Positions 1-7,007 of a DNA stretch of 42,653 nucleotides are shown here, in pieces (the first letter of the stretch is position 1; every line of letters begins with the position of its first letter). The notes beneath the pieces were generated by a model that was given only the letters and a program-made list of their open reading frames with translations, searched no databases and was not told where the DNA came from. The stretch comes from Streptomyces sp. T39 (lineage in GTDB: Bacteria > Actinomycetota > Actinomycetes > Streptomycetales > Streptomycetaceae): NCBI RefSeq assembly GCF_008042045.1, contig NZ_RDBP01000033.1:1-42653 (forward strand). Reading direction: 5' to 3'. Both the position numbers and the translations under genes were made by a program.

Positions 1-41
1 AGCCGGGGCGCCCGCCCACCCGCCGGCCGGGCGCCCCGGCT
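1..41. terminator. Strong GC hairpin at the window edge
   Basis: Perfect 14-bp arms (1-14 and 28-41) flank a 13-nt loop. There is no T-run, as is usual for Streptomyces terminators. It probably ends a gene lying left of the window or the HxlR gene whose stop is at 152. Confidence 0.5.
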
Positions 42-101
42 GCCCCGTGCCGCCCGTCGCGCGCCCGCGCCTCGGGCGGCACCCACCGTGGCGGACACGC
101 C

Positions 102-120
102 GTACCCCGTCGCGGGGTAC
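102..120. terminator. Small hairpin downstream of the HxlR gene
   Basis: GTACCCC and GGGGTAC form 7-bp arms with a 5-nt loop. It lies 32 bp past the HxlR stop codon in the direction of transcription, so it may contribute to termination. Confidence 0.3.
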
Positions 121-151
121 CGGGCCCCCCGCTTCGGGCGGGCCCTCACGG

Positions 152-517
152 TCAGGCGGTGGCGGGGGAGCGGTCGAGGTTCTCCTCGACCCACGCGCGG
201 AGGGCGCCGAGCGGGACGGCCGCGCCGTGCCCGAGCGCGGTCAGCTCGTACTCGACGTGCAGCGGCACCGCCGGGTAGACCGTGCGCTCGACCAGACCCG
301 CGTCCTCCAGCCGGCGCAGGGTCTGCGTCAGGACCTTGGGGCTGACCCCCTTCAGCCGGCGCTGGACCGCGCCGAAACGCTGCGGGCCGCCCTCCAGCGC
401 GCCGATCGCCAGCGCGGCCCACTTGTTGGCGAGCAGGTCGAGCATCGCCCGGCAGGGGCACTGCGCCTCGTACACGTCGTGCGGGTCGTGCGCGCCGTTC
501 GTGCACCGCGTGGTCAC
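152..517 (-). CDS. HxlR-family winged-helix transcriptional regulator
   Basis: A 121-residue HxlR-type regulator. The recognisable core begins with a CPCRAMLDLLANKW segment followed by the winged helix (ALEGGPQRF, VSPKVLTQTLRRLEDAGLV) and the C-terminal wing with YELTALG. HxlR proteins are small dimers that respond to aldehydes, quinones or oxidative stress, and some use the N-terminal cysteine as a redox sensor; Cys residues are present here just before the helix. I chose the GTG at 517 because AAGGGGGTGG lies just upstream; an in-frame ATG at 544 would add nine residues. It is divergent from an NAD(P)H:quinone oxidoreductase-like gene, the usual arrangement for an HxlR regulator and its target. 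The inducer is unknown. Confidence 0.9.
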   Translation of the reverse strand: MTTRCTNGAHDPHDVYEAQCPCRAMLDLLANKWAALAIGALEGGPQRFGAVQRRLKGVSPKVLTQTLRRLEDAGLVERTVYPAVPLHVEYELTALGHGAAVPLGALRAWVEENLDRSPATA

Positions 518-583
518 GGGACCACCCCCTTCGGAACTCTGCATACGTCACTCTTCATACTTCCCGAAAGATAGCAGTGTCCC

Positions 584-613
584 TTGCGGGTAACTACACC
601 CCGTTGGTTAGCG
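584..613 (+). promoter_or_regulatory. Candidate promoter of the oxidoreductase gene
   Basis: TTGCGG (584-589) is followed after 18 bp by TTAGCG (608-613). GTAAC and GGTTAG elements lie between and over these boxes and could be imperfect half-sites for the divergent HxlR protein. This is pattern reading only. Confidence 0.3.
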
Positions 614-681
614 TGCGGGAGACGCGCCGGACAGCGGCAGCGTGACGGCGGGAGCCGTGCACCCACGATCAGGAGTCAGAC

Positions 682-1647
682 GTGACCAGTCCCATGATGC
701 GCGCCGTGCTGCAGGACACCTTCGGAGGTCCCGAGGTGCTGCGGGTCGCGGAGGTGCCGCGGCCCGCGCCCCTGCCCACGGAGGTCCTGGTGCGGGTGCA
801 CGCGGCGGGGGTCAACCCCGTCGACTGGAAGACCCGCGCCGGCGGCGGCATGGCCGGTGTCCTCGGCGACCCGCCGTTCGTCCTCGGCTGGGACGTCTCC
901 GGAGTGGTGGAGGAGGTCGGGTTCGGCGTGACCACGCTCGCCCCGGGCGACGAGGTGTACGGGATGCCCTGGTTCCCGCGCCGGGCGGGCGCCTACGCGG
1001 AGTACGTCACCGCCCCCGCCCGCCAGTTCGCCCGCAAGCCCGCCTCGCTGAGCCACGCCGCGGCGGCGGCCGCACCGCTGGCCGCCCTCACCGCCTGGCA
1101 GATCCTCACCGACACGGCGCACGTCGCTCCGGGACAGCGGGTCCTCGTGCATGCCGCCGCGGGCGGGGTCGGGCACTTCGCCGTCCAGTTCGCGCGGCAC
1201 CTGGGCGCCGAGGTCGTCGGCACGGCGCGCACGGCCCGGCACGAGTGGCTGGCCGGGCTCGGAGCGGCCCGTGCCGTGGACTACACCCGTGAGCGGTTCG
1301 AGGAGGCCGTCGACGGTGTCGACGTCGTGATCGACCTGATCGGCGACCACGACGACACGAGCCGCCGGTCGCTGCGGACGCTGAAGAAGGGCGGGCTGCT
1401 CGTCGCCGTGCCCGCCGGAGTGAGCGAGGAACTGCGCGGTGCGGCGGAGGAGGCGGGGGTGCGCACCAGCCCGTTCCTCGTCGAGCCGGACGGGCACGCC
1501 CTCGCCGAGATCGCGCGCCTGATCGACACGCAGGGCGTGGAGGTGGCCGTCGAGGAGACTTTCCCGCTCGCCGGCGCCGCCCGCGCCCACACCCAGGGCG
1601 AGCAGGGCCGCACCCGGGGCAAGCTGGTCCTGGACGTGCGGAGCTGA
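682..1647 (+). CDS. NADP-dependent zinc-free quinone oxidoreductase (MDR family)
   Basis: A 321-residue medium-chain dehydrogenase/reductase of the quinone oxidoreductase branch. The N-terminal GroES-like domain carries VHAAGVNPVDWKTRAGGG, and the nucleotide-binding domain carries VLVHAAAGGVGHFAVQFARHLGA, the AxxGxVG signature for NADP(H). The zinc ligands of alcohol dehydrogenases are absent, so reduction of quinones or enones is the expected chemistry. The GTG start at 682 has AGGAG about 8 nt upstream. It ends with a RGKLVLDV segment typical of the family. Divergence from the HxlR gene suggests induction by electrophiles or quinones; the substrate cannot be read from the sequence. Confidence 0.9.
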   Translation: MTSPMMRAVLQDTFGGPEVLRVAEVPRPAPLPTEVLVRVHAAGVNPVDWKTRAGGGMAGVLGDPPFVLGWDVSGVVEEVGFGVTTLAPGDEVYGMPWFPRRAGAYAEYVTAPARQFARKPASLSHAAAAAAPLAALTAWQILTDTAHVAPGQRVLVHAAAGGVGHFAVQFARHLGAEVVGTARTARHEWLAGLGAARAVDYTRERFEEAVDGVDVVIDLIGDHDDTSRRSLRTLKKGGLLVAVPAGVSEELRGAAEEAGVRTSPFLVEPDGHALAEIARLIDTQGVEVAVEETFPLAGAARAHTQGEQGRTRGKLVLDVRS

Positions 1648-1745
1648 CCCCCGTCCGCGGCCGTCCGCCGCGGCCCGATCCGGGCGGGAGCGGCGGCCCC
1701 GCGGCCCCTTCTCGCGCCGCCCCGCACCGTTCCTACTATGGCGGC

Positions 1746-2414
1746 GTGGACGACATCGACGCGATCGCGGTGCTGCAGGATCCGGTGCGGCGCAGGCTGT
1801 ACGAGTACGTGGCGGCCCAGGGCCGTGAGGTGGGCCGCAACGAGGCGGCCGAGGCGGCGGGCGTGACCCGTACGCTCGCCGCCCATCATCTCGACAGGCT
1901 GACCGAGGCCGGACTGCTGGACAGCGGCAGCCGCCGCCTGACCGGCCGCACGGGCCCCGGAGCCGGGCGGCCCGCGAAGGTGTACACGCGGGCGCGCACC
2001 GAGCGGTCCGTGTCGCTGCCCGCCCGCGACTACCGCACCGCCGCCGAACTGCTGGCCGAGGCCGCCGAGCAGGCCGGCCTGGACGTCCCTCTGCGCGAGG
2101 CCGCGCGCCGCCGGGGGGAGAGCCTGCGCGGCTCGGCGGCGCCCTGCGGAAGCCTGGACGAGGCGAAGGAGATGCTGGCCGCCCGCGGCTACGAGCCCCA
2201 TGAGGAGGAGGCCGAGGGTGCGCCGCGGGTCGTCCGGATGCGCAACTGCCCCTTCCACGACGTCGCCGAACGCTTCCCGCCGCTCGTCTGCGGCATGAAC
2301 CTCGCGCTGCTGGAAGGGCTGTTCGGTGCGGACGGGCCTGTCGCGGCCCGGATGGACGCGCGGCCGGGGGAGTGCTGCGTCGTGGTCGAGGATTCTAAAA
2401 ACAAAGATGATTGA
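1746..2414 (+). CDS. ArsR/SufR-like HTH regulator with cysteine-rich effector domain
   Basis: A 222-residue protein. Residues 5-65 form a winged helix (LQDPVRRRLYEYV, then AAGVTRTLAAHHLDRL). The C-terminal half resembles the SufR/DeoR-like group and holds Cys134, Cys168, Cys182, Cys210 and Cys211. The C168-x13-C182-x27-C210 spacing resembles the SufR iron-sulfur pattern C-x12-C-x13-C-x14-C with the middle cysteine missing. I infer a metal or Fe-S cofactor; this is not proved. The next gene, a DUF3291 protein, begins 33 bp downstream and is probably its target or partner. The last codons are unusually A-rich (DSKNKDD) because an operator-like AT-rich stretch overlaps the gene end. Confidence 0.85.
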   Translation: MDDIDAIAVLQDPVRRRLYEYVAAQGREVGRNEAAEAAGVTRTLAAHHLDRLTEAGLLDSGSRRLTGRTGPGAGRPAKVYTRARTERSVSLPARDYRTAAELLAEAAEQAGLDVPLREAARRRGESLRGSAAPCGSLDEAKEMLAARGYEPHEEEAEGAPRVVRMRNCPFHDVAERFPPLVCGMNLALLEGLFGADGPVAARMDARPGECCVVVEDSKNKDD

Positions 2415-2421
2415 CATAGAA
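2393..2421 (+). promoter_or_regulatory. AT-rich operator/promoter-like stretch before the DUF3291 gene
   Basis: TTCTA (2393-2397) and TAGAA (2417-2421) form an inverted repeat, and a perfect TTGACA (2411-2416) sits inside. The AT content is striking against the surrounding DNA. No convincing -10 box was found at 17 bp, so promoter activity is tentative. Binding by the regulator encoded just upstream is an inference. Confidence 0.35.
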
Positions 2422-2446
2422 AAGCGGCCCGTGCTGGGATGAGGAC

Positions 2447-2959
2447 ATGACCGCAGCCGCGCACGGCGCCCACCTCGCCCAGCTCAACGTCGCCACCCTC
2501 CGTCACCCCCTCGACGACCCGCGCATCGCCCCCTTCGTCGACCTGCTCGACCCCATCAACGCCGCCGCCGACGGCACGCCCGGCTTCGTGTGGCGGCTCG
2601 TGGGCGAGGGGAGCGACGACGCCACCGCCCTCCGCCCCGCGGGCGAGAACGTCATCGTCAACCTCACGGTGTGGGAGTCCCAGGAGGCCCTGTGGGACTT
2701 CACCTACCGCAGCGGCCACCTGGAGGCCGTGCGCCGCCGTCGCGACTGGTTCGCACGGCATGTCGAGGCACACCTCGTCCTCTGGTGGATCCCGGTGGGA
2801 CACATCCCGTCCGTCGCCGAGGCCCTGGAGCGCCTCGCCGGCCTCCGGACCCACGGCCCCACCCCGCACGCCTTCACCTTCACCTCCTCGTACACCCCCG
2901 CCGAGGCAGCCGCCCACGGGTCCGTCCCCCTGCCGGCCGGTGACACGGCGGCGCCGTAG
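2447..2959 (+). CDS. DUF3291 domain protein (dimeric alpha-beta barrel type)
   Basis: A 170-residue protein with the DUF3291 pattern: HLAQLNVATLRHPLDDP at the start, a central GFVWRL segment, VIVNLTVWESQEALWDFTYR, and HLVLWWIPVGHIPSVAEALERL near the end. The family resembles monooxygenase-like alpha-beta barrels and has no firmly established reaction. The ATG at 2447 is preceded by GAGGA. It follows the cysteine-rich regulator by 32 bp, and the two may form a small metal- or redox-responsive unit. The last 25 residues are an Ala/Pro-rich tail of no known role. Confidence 0.85.
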   Translation: MTAAAHGAHLAQLNVATLRHPLDDPRIAPFVDLLDPINAAADGTPGFVWRLVGEGSDDATALRPAGENVIVNLTVWESQEALWDFTYRSGHLEAVRRRRDWFARHVEAHLVLWWIPVGHIPSVAEALERLAGLRTHGPTPHAFTFTSSYTPAEAAAHGSVPLPAGDTAAP

Positions 2960-3036
2960 CCGCGCCGGCGGGCGGCGGAGCCGGCCCGCCCGCTCCCCCG
3001 CGTTCCGGGGATCGGATTCCGGGTACTCGCGCGCAC

Positions 3037-4047
3037 ATGACGTACGTGACCGCAGGCCAGGAGTACACACGCGACAGCCGCTACCTCGCCACCCGGATCA
3101 CCGCCGACGGGCGCGAGGGGTACCCGGTGGAAGCCGGCCGGTACCGCCTGGTCGTCAGCCGCGCGTGTCCATGGGCGAGCCGGGCGGTGATCGTACGGCG
3201 GCTGCTCGGACTGGAGAAGGCCCTGCCGATGGCGATCGCGGGACCCACCCACGACGAGCGCAGCTGGACGTTCGACCTCGATCCCGGCGGCCGCGATCCG
3301 GTGCTCGGCATCGAGCGGCTGCGCGACGCGTACCTGGCCAGGGACCCGGGTTACGACCGGGGCGTCACGGTGCCCGCCGTCGTCGACGTGCCCACCGGCG
3401 CGGTGGTGACCAACGACGTCTCGCGGATCACCCTCGACATGTCCCTGGAGTGGACCGCGCACTGGCGGGAAGGGGCGCCGCTGCTCTACCCGCCGGCGCT
3501 CCGTTCGGAGATCGACGCGGTGAACGACGTGGTCTACCGCGAGGTGAACAACGGCGTGTACCGGGCCGGATTCGCCGGGTCGCAGGAGAAGTACACCGAG
3601 GCGTACCAGCGGCTCTTCGCCCGGCTCGACCGGCTCTCGGAGCGGCTGGAACGCAGCCGTTACCTCGTCGGCGACACCCTCACCGAGGCCGACGTCCGGC
3701 TGTTCACCACCCTGGTGCGCTTCGACGCCGTCTACCACGGGCACTTCAAGTGCAACCGGCAGAAGCTGTCGGAGATGCCGGTGCTCTGGGCCTACGCCAG
3801 GGACCTGTTCCAGACGCCCGGTTTCGGTGACACCGTCGACTTCGACCACATCAAGCGGCACTACTACGTGGTCCACGACGACATCAACCCGACGGGGATC
3901 GTGCCCGAGGGCCCCGACCTGGCGGGCTGGCTCGCACCGCACGGACGCGAGGAGCTGGGCGGACGGCCGTTCGGCGACGGCACCCCGCCCGGGCCGCCGC
4001 CGCCCGCGGAGGTGGTCCCGGCCGAGCACGCTCCGCGCGCCTCCTGA
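3037..4047 (+). CDS. Xi-class glutathione transferase / S-transferase-type hydroquinone reductase
   Basis: A 336-residue protein of the YqjG/ECM4 (GS-hydroquinone reductase) family. The thioredoxin-like N-domain contains the catalytic CPWA motif at residues 44-47, and the all-alpha C-domain follows (EVNNGVYRAGFAGSQEKY, then YLVGDTLTEADVRLF and RFDAVYHGHFKCN). Family members reductively remove a thiol from S-conjugated hydroquinones. Streptomyces make mycothiol rather than glutathione, so the physiological thiol is probably mycothiol, by inference. The C-terminal 50 residues are Pro/Gly-rich and variable. It converges on the methyltransferase gene at 4153. Confidence 0.92.
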   Translation: MTYVTAGQEYTRDSRYLATRITADGREGYPVEAGRYRLVVSRACPWASRAVIVRRLLGLEKALPMAIAGPTHDERSWTFDLDPGGRDPVLGIERLRDAYLARDPGYDRGVTVPAVVDVPTGAVVTNDVSRITLDMSLEWTAHWREGAPLLYPPALRSEIDAVNDVVYREVNNGVYRAGFAGSQEKYTEAYQRLFARLDRLSERLERSRYLVGDTLTEADVRLFTTLVRFDAVYHGHFKCNRQKLSEMPVLWAYARDLFQTPGFGDTVDFDHIKRHYYVVHDDINPTGIVPEGPDLAGWLAPHGREELGGRPFGDGTPPGPPPPAEVVPAEHAPRAS

Positions 4048-4084
4048 GCCCGGCCCGCACCGGCGCCGCGCGCACCCCACGGTG

Positions 4085-4102
4085 TTCGTCATTCCTGACG
4101 AA
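4085..4102. terminator. Small hairpin between convergent genes
   Basis: TTCGTCA and TGACGAA form 7-bp arms with a 4-nt loop between the stops at 4047 and 4153. It is plausible as a weak bidirectional terminator. Confidence 0.4.
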
Positions 4103-4152
4103 GGGGGTTCCGGGGACGCGCGCGGCTCACGTCGGCAGCTCGTGGCCCGACC

Positions 4153-4893
4153 TCAGGTCGGCTTGCGCCACACGGAGATGTGCTTCGCCGAGTCCTGGGT
4201 GAACGGCGCCCCGTCCCAGTCCGCGACGCGACGTTCCAGCTCCAGCCCGGCGATCCGTGCCATCAGATCGAGCTCCGCCGGCCAGGCGTACCGGTGCCGG
4301 GAGGTGCCGCGACGGTAGCGGCCGTCGTTTCCGTCGCGGGTGAAGTGGTGCGATACGAGAATCTGCTCGACCAGGTCGAGGGTGTCGAAGCCGAGATGCA
4401 GCTCGGAGACGTCGAACGGCACCGCGACCTGGCCGGGCGGCAGGAACCGCAGCGGCGGCACGCCCAGCTCGACCACGAACCGGCCGCCGGGCTCCAGATG
4501 ACGTGCGGCGTTGCGGAAGCACTCGACCTGCTCGTCCTGGGTGAGCAGGTTCGTGATGGTGTTGTAGACGAGATAGACCAGCGTGAACTCGCCGGCGACG
4601 ACGGTGGTGGCCATGTCCCCGATGGTCACCGGGAGCGTGCCCTCGTCGATCTTGCGCCGCAGTACCGCTGCCATGTGCTCGGACAGTTCGATGCCCACCA
4701 CCGGCACGCCGCGTTCCCGGAGCGGGACGCCCACGCGTCCGGTCCCGATGGCGAACTCCAGCGCCCGGCCGTCACCGGCGAGGTCGGTGAGGAAGGCGAG
4801 AGTCGGTCCGAGAACGGCAGCCGAGGACATGCCGGTCTCCTCGGCGTCGTAGCGGTCGGCGGTCGCACGGGTCCACAGCTCACTGCTCGTCAC
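4153..4893 (-). CDS. Class I SAM-dependent methyltransferase
   Basis: A 246-residue methyltransferase. Motif I reads ALEFAIGTGRVGVPL, followed by VVGIELSEHM (acidic residue for the ribose), and motif IV/post-I elements include YLVYNTITNLLTQDEQ and HLEPGGRFVVELGVP. The C-terminal part with RYAWPAELDLMARIAGLELERR is typical of a widespread actinobacterial small-molecule methyltransferase group. A much longer open frame continues upstream to 7032, but only the part from the GTG at 4893 has family resemblance. It is divergent from a TetR gene. The substrate is unknown. Confidence 0.85.
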   Translation of the reverse strand: MTSSELWTRATADRYDAEETGMSSAAVLGPTLAFLTDLAGDGRALEFAIGTGRVGVPLRERGVPVVGIELSEHMAAVLRRKIDEGTLPVTIGDMATTVVAGEFTLVYLVYNTITNLLTQDEQVECFRNAARHLEPGGRFVVELGVPPLRFLPPGQVAVPFDVSELHLGFDTLDLVEQILVSHHFTRDGNDGRYRRGTSRHRYAWPAELDLMARIAGLELERRVADWDGAPFTQDSAKHISVWRKPT

Positions 4894-5064
4894 GGGCGGC
4901 CACTGTGCCGGGTGCCGAGGGGCGCTGTCGACGCATTTACCGTCCACCGGCCCCGGTCCCACGGTGCGGGGCGAGCCGGTACGGACCGTCCGGGGCATCC
5001 TCCGGCCCGGAAGCGCGCCGTGCCTGCGAGGGGGCCGGCGCCGGCGTCCCGTTACCCTCTCGGG

Positions 5065-5667
5065 GTGACCCAGCACCCCGTACGCGACGAGCGGCGTCCC
5101 GCCAACGAAGGACGCCGGGCCGCCGCCCGCAACCGGGCCGCCCTGGTCGCCGCCGCGCGGGAGATCTACGCCGAGGACGGCCTGGACGCTCCGCTGTCCG
5201 CCGTCGCACGCCGCGCCGGGGTGGGGCAGGGCGTCCTCTACCGGCATTTCCCCGACCGGGCGGCGATCGCCACGGCCGTGCTGGAGGAGAACGTCCGGCA
5301 GATCGAGCAGGCGGCGGCCTCGCACGGGACGGATCTCGCCGGGACCCTTGGTGTCCTGACGTGGCATCAGGCGGAATCGGCGGCGTTCGTCGGCATCCTG
5401 CACGCCGTGGGCGCGGCCGCCGGATCCGTCGTCCCCCCGTACGCCGCCGCGCTGTCCGTGCGGGTCGAGCGTGCGCTGCGGGCACTGCTGCCGCAAGGGC
5501 ACCGGCTGGCGGCGGAGGAGGACGATCTCATGATCGCCGTAGCCATGGTCTCCGGCGCCGTCACCGGCCCCACCCGCGAGCAGCGCACGCGGCGTGCCCT
5601 GGCGGCGTGGCGGCTGCTCGGTGTCGAGGTGGGACCGGTGCGGCCCTTCGAGGACCGTGACGGCTGA
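5065..5667 (+). CDS. TetR/AcrR-family transcriptional regulator
   Basis: A 200-residue TetR protein. The N-terminal HTH spans roughly residues 20-65 (LVAAAREIYAEDGLDAPLS, then AVARRAGVGQGVLYRHFPDR). The C-terminal ligand domain is divergent, as usual. It starts at a GTG whose upstream DNA is very GC-rich; an upstream open frame back to 4180 is a shadow of the methyltransferase. It converges on the SMP-30-like lipoprotein gene and may control the divergent promoter pair at 6884-6903. A partial CGGAC/GTCCG element also occurs at about 4983-4993 before this gene. Confidence 0.88.
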   Translation: MTQHPVRDERRPANEGRRAAARNRAALVAAAREIYAEDGLDAPLSAVARRAGVGQGVLYRHFPDRAAIATAVLEENVRQIEQAAASHGTDLAGTLGVLTWHQAESAAFVGILHAVGAAAGSVVPPYAAALSVRVERALRALLPQGHRLAAEEDDLMIAVAMVSGAVTGPTREQRTRRALAAWRLLGVEVGPVRPFEDRDG

Positions 5668-5810
5668 CGGCTCCTTCCTGCCGGCGGGCGACGGGCGACG
5701 GCCCTCCTCCGGCCGGTGGGGCACCGGCCGATGCCCCTTCCCGGCCTGCCGCGCGACAGCAGGCACCCGACGCCACGCATCGGCGGGCATCGGCGCGGAT
5801 CGGGGCGGCG

Positions 5811-6836
5811 TCAGCCGCCGTTGGACTGGCGGACGCCCTTCCCCGGTGCGTCGAAGGCGTAGAGAAAGCCCCCGGCGGGTCCGCTGACGGTCAGGTAGGC
5901 CCTGGTCCCGCCGGGCGTGATGGCCACGTTGGTGGCCGATTCGAGCCCTTCGGCCTCGCGGCCCCGGACTTCGACGGTGGCCAGGCGGTCGCCGTGCTTG
6001 TCGTACACCGCCATCGCCGGCCGGCCGTGCAGGGCCTGGTACACGTTGCCGTCCGCGTCCACGGCGATCGAGTCGGTCCGGGCGATGCCGCCGTCGACCC
6101 GGATGGCGGTGTGCCGGGAGGCCACCGTGTCCTTCCCGTCGAGGAGCAGGTAGGAGACACGGTTCTCGGTCAGCTCGCCGACCCACAGACCGCGGTACCT
6201 CCCGTCGAACGAGATGCCGTTCGGCGCCGCCAGTCCACCGGCCAGGACGGTGGCGCTCCGCCCCTCGCGGTCGATCCGCACCACGCGTCCGATCGGCTTC
6301 CCCTCGGACATGCCGCGTGAGTCGCTGATGTACAGATCGCCGTCCCGGTCGAAGGCGAGGTCGTCGGGGTTCATCGGCGCCCCGTCGACCGGGCCCGAGA
6401 AGAAGGTGCGCCGGTCGGTGCCGTCGGGGGAGAGGCTCACGATGTCGCCGTGGACGAAGTCGGTCAGGTACAGACGCCCGTCGTACGGGCTGAACTGGGC
6501 CGAGGTGTAGGCGCCGCGATCGTCGGTGTGCACCGGGCGCGACGTCTTCCGGCCGACGTCGACACGCAGCACCTTCGGTGCGCCGGCGGGGGCCGTGACG
6601 TCGACGACGAGCAGGTCGCCGTTCTCGTCGAACACCGGTCCTTCGAGCAGCGTCATGCCGGTCCCTTCGTGCACCTCCGTCAGCTGCATGACCTTCTGCG
6701 CGCGGATGCTCCGGTCCCCGCCGTGGCCGGCCGGTGCGGAGGCGCCCGGTCCGGCCGTCTGCGTCCCGCACCCGGTGAGGGCCGCCAGGCAGACGGCCGT
6801 GAGGGCGGCGAGGGATCGGATCGGGAGTCGTTGCAT
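5811..6836 (-). CDS. SMP-30/gluconolactonase-like beta-propeller lipoprotein
   Basis: A 341-residue exported protein. The ATG at 6836 gives a clean lipoprotein signal with lipobox LTGC (Cys23) and an AGGAAGAG ribosome site; an in-frame ATG at 6884 would bury the signal and run into the operator. The body is a six-bladed SMP-30 propeller: LLEGPVFDENGDLLVVD (metal-binding Glu), PDDLAFDRDGDLYISDSRG, LAAPNGISFDGRYRGLWVGE and TDSIAVDADGNVYQAL. Family members are Ca/Zn-dependent lactonases or related hydrolases. It is divergent from a Baeyer-Villiger monooxygenase that would make esters or lactones, which supports lactone hydrolysis as a working guess. Extracytoplasmic location means the link is not straightforward. 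Confidence 0.88.
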   Translation of the reverse strand: MQRLPIRSLAALTAVCLAALTGCGTQTAGPGASAPAGHGGDRSIRAQKVMQLTEVHEGTGMTLLEGPVFDENGDLLVVDVTAPAGAPKVLRVDVGRKTSRPVHTDDRGAYTSAQFSPYDGRLYLTDFVHGDIVSLSPDGTDRRTFFSGPVDGAPMNPDDLAFDRDGDLYISDSRGMSEGKPIGRVVRIDREGRSATVLAGGLAAPNGISFDGRYRGLWVGELTENRVSYLLLDGKDTVASRHTAIRVDGGIARTDSIAVDADGNVYQALHGRPAMAVYDKHGDRLATVEVRGREAEGLESATNVAITPGGTRAYLTVSGPAGGFLYAFDAPGKGVRQSNGG

Positions 6837-6883
6837 GGGTCGCTCTTCCTGTCCGAGGGTGCGCGGAAGCGGTCTCCGCCTCA

Positions 6884-6903
6884 ACCGGACAGTGTTGTCC
6901 GGT
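6884..6903. promoter_or_regulatory. Perfect inverted repeat, operator of the lactonase/BVMO pair
   Basis: ACCGGACA and TGTCCGGT form perfect 8-bp arms around GTGT. It lies 48 bp upstream of the lipoprotein start and 105 bp upstream of the BVMO start, so one repressor could control both. A TetR protein is the likeliest binder: either the one at 5065 or the one at 10082. Confidence 0.6.
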
Positions 6904-7007
6904 ACTTGCTACGGTAGAGCATGCCCGCTCAAGTCCCCTGTCTGCGGGCCTACTTGCCGGACGGCGTGCCGTTCCGGCGCGACCCGGAAGGAACGAGGTC
7001 CCCCCAC

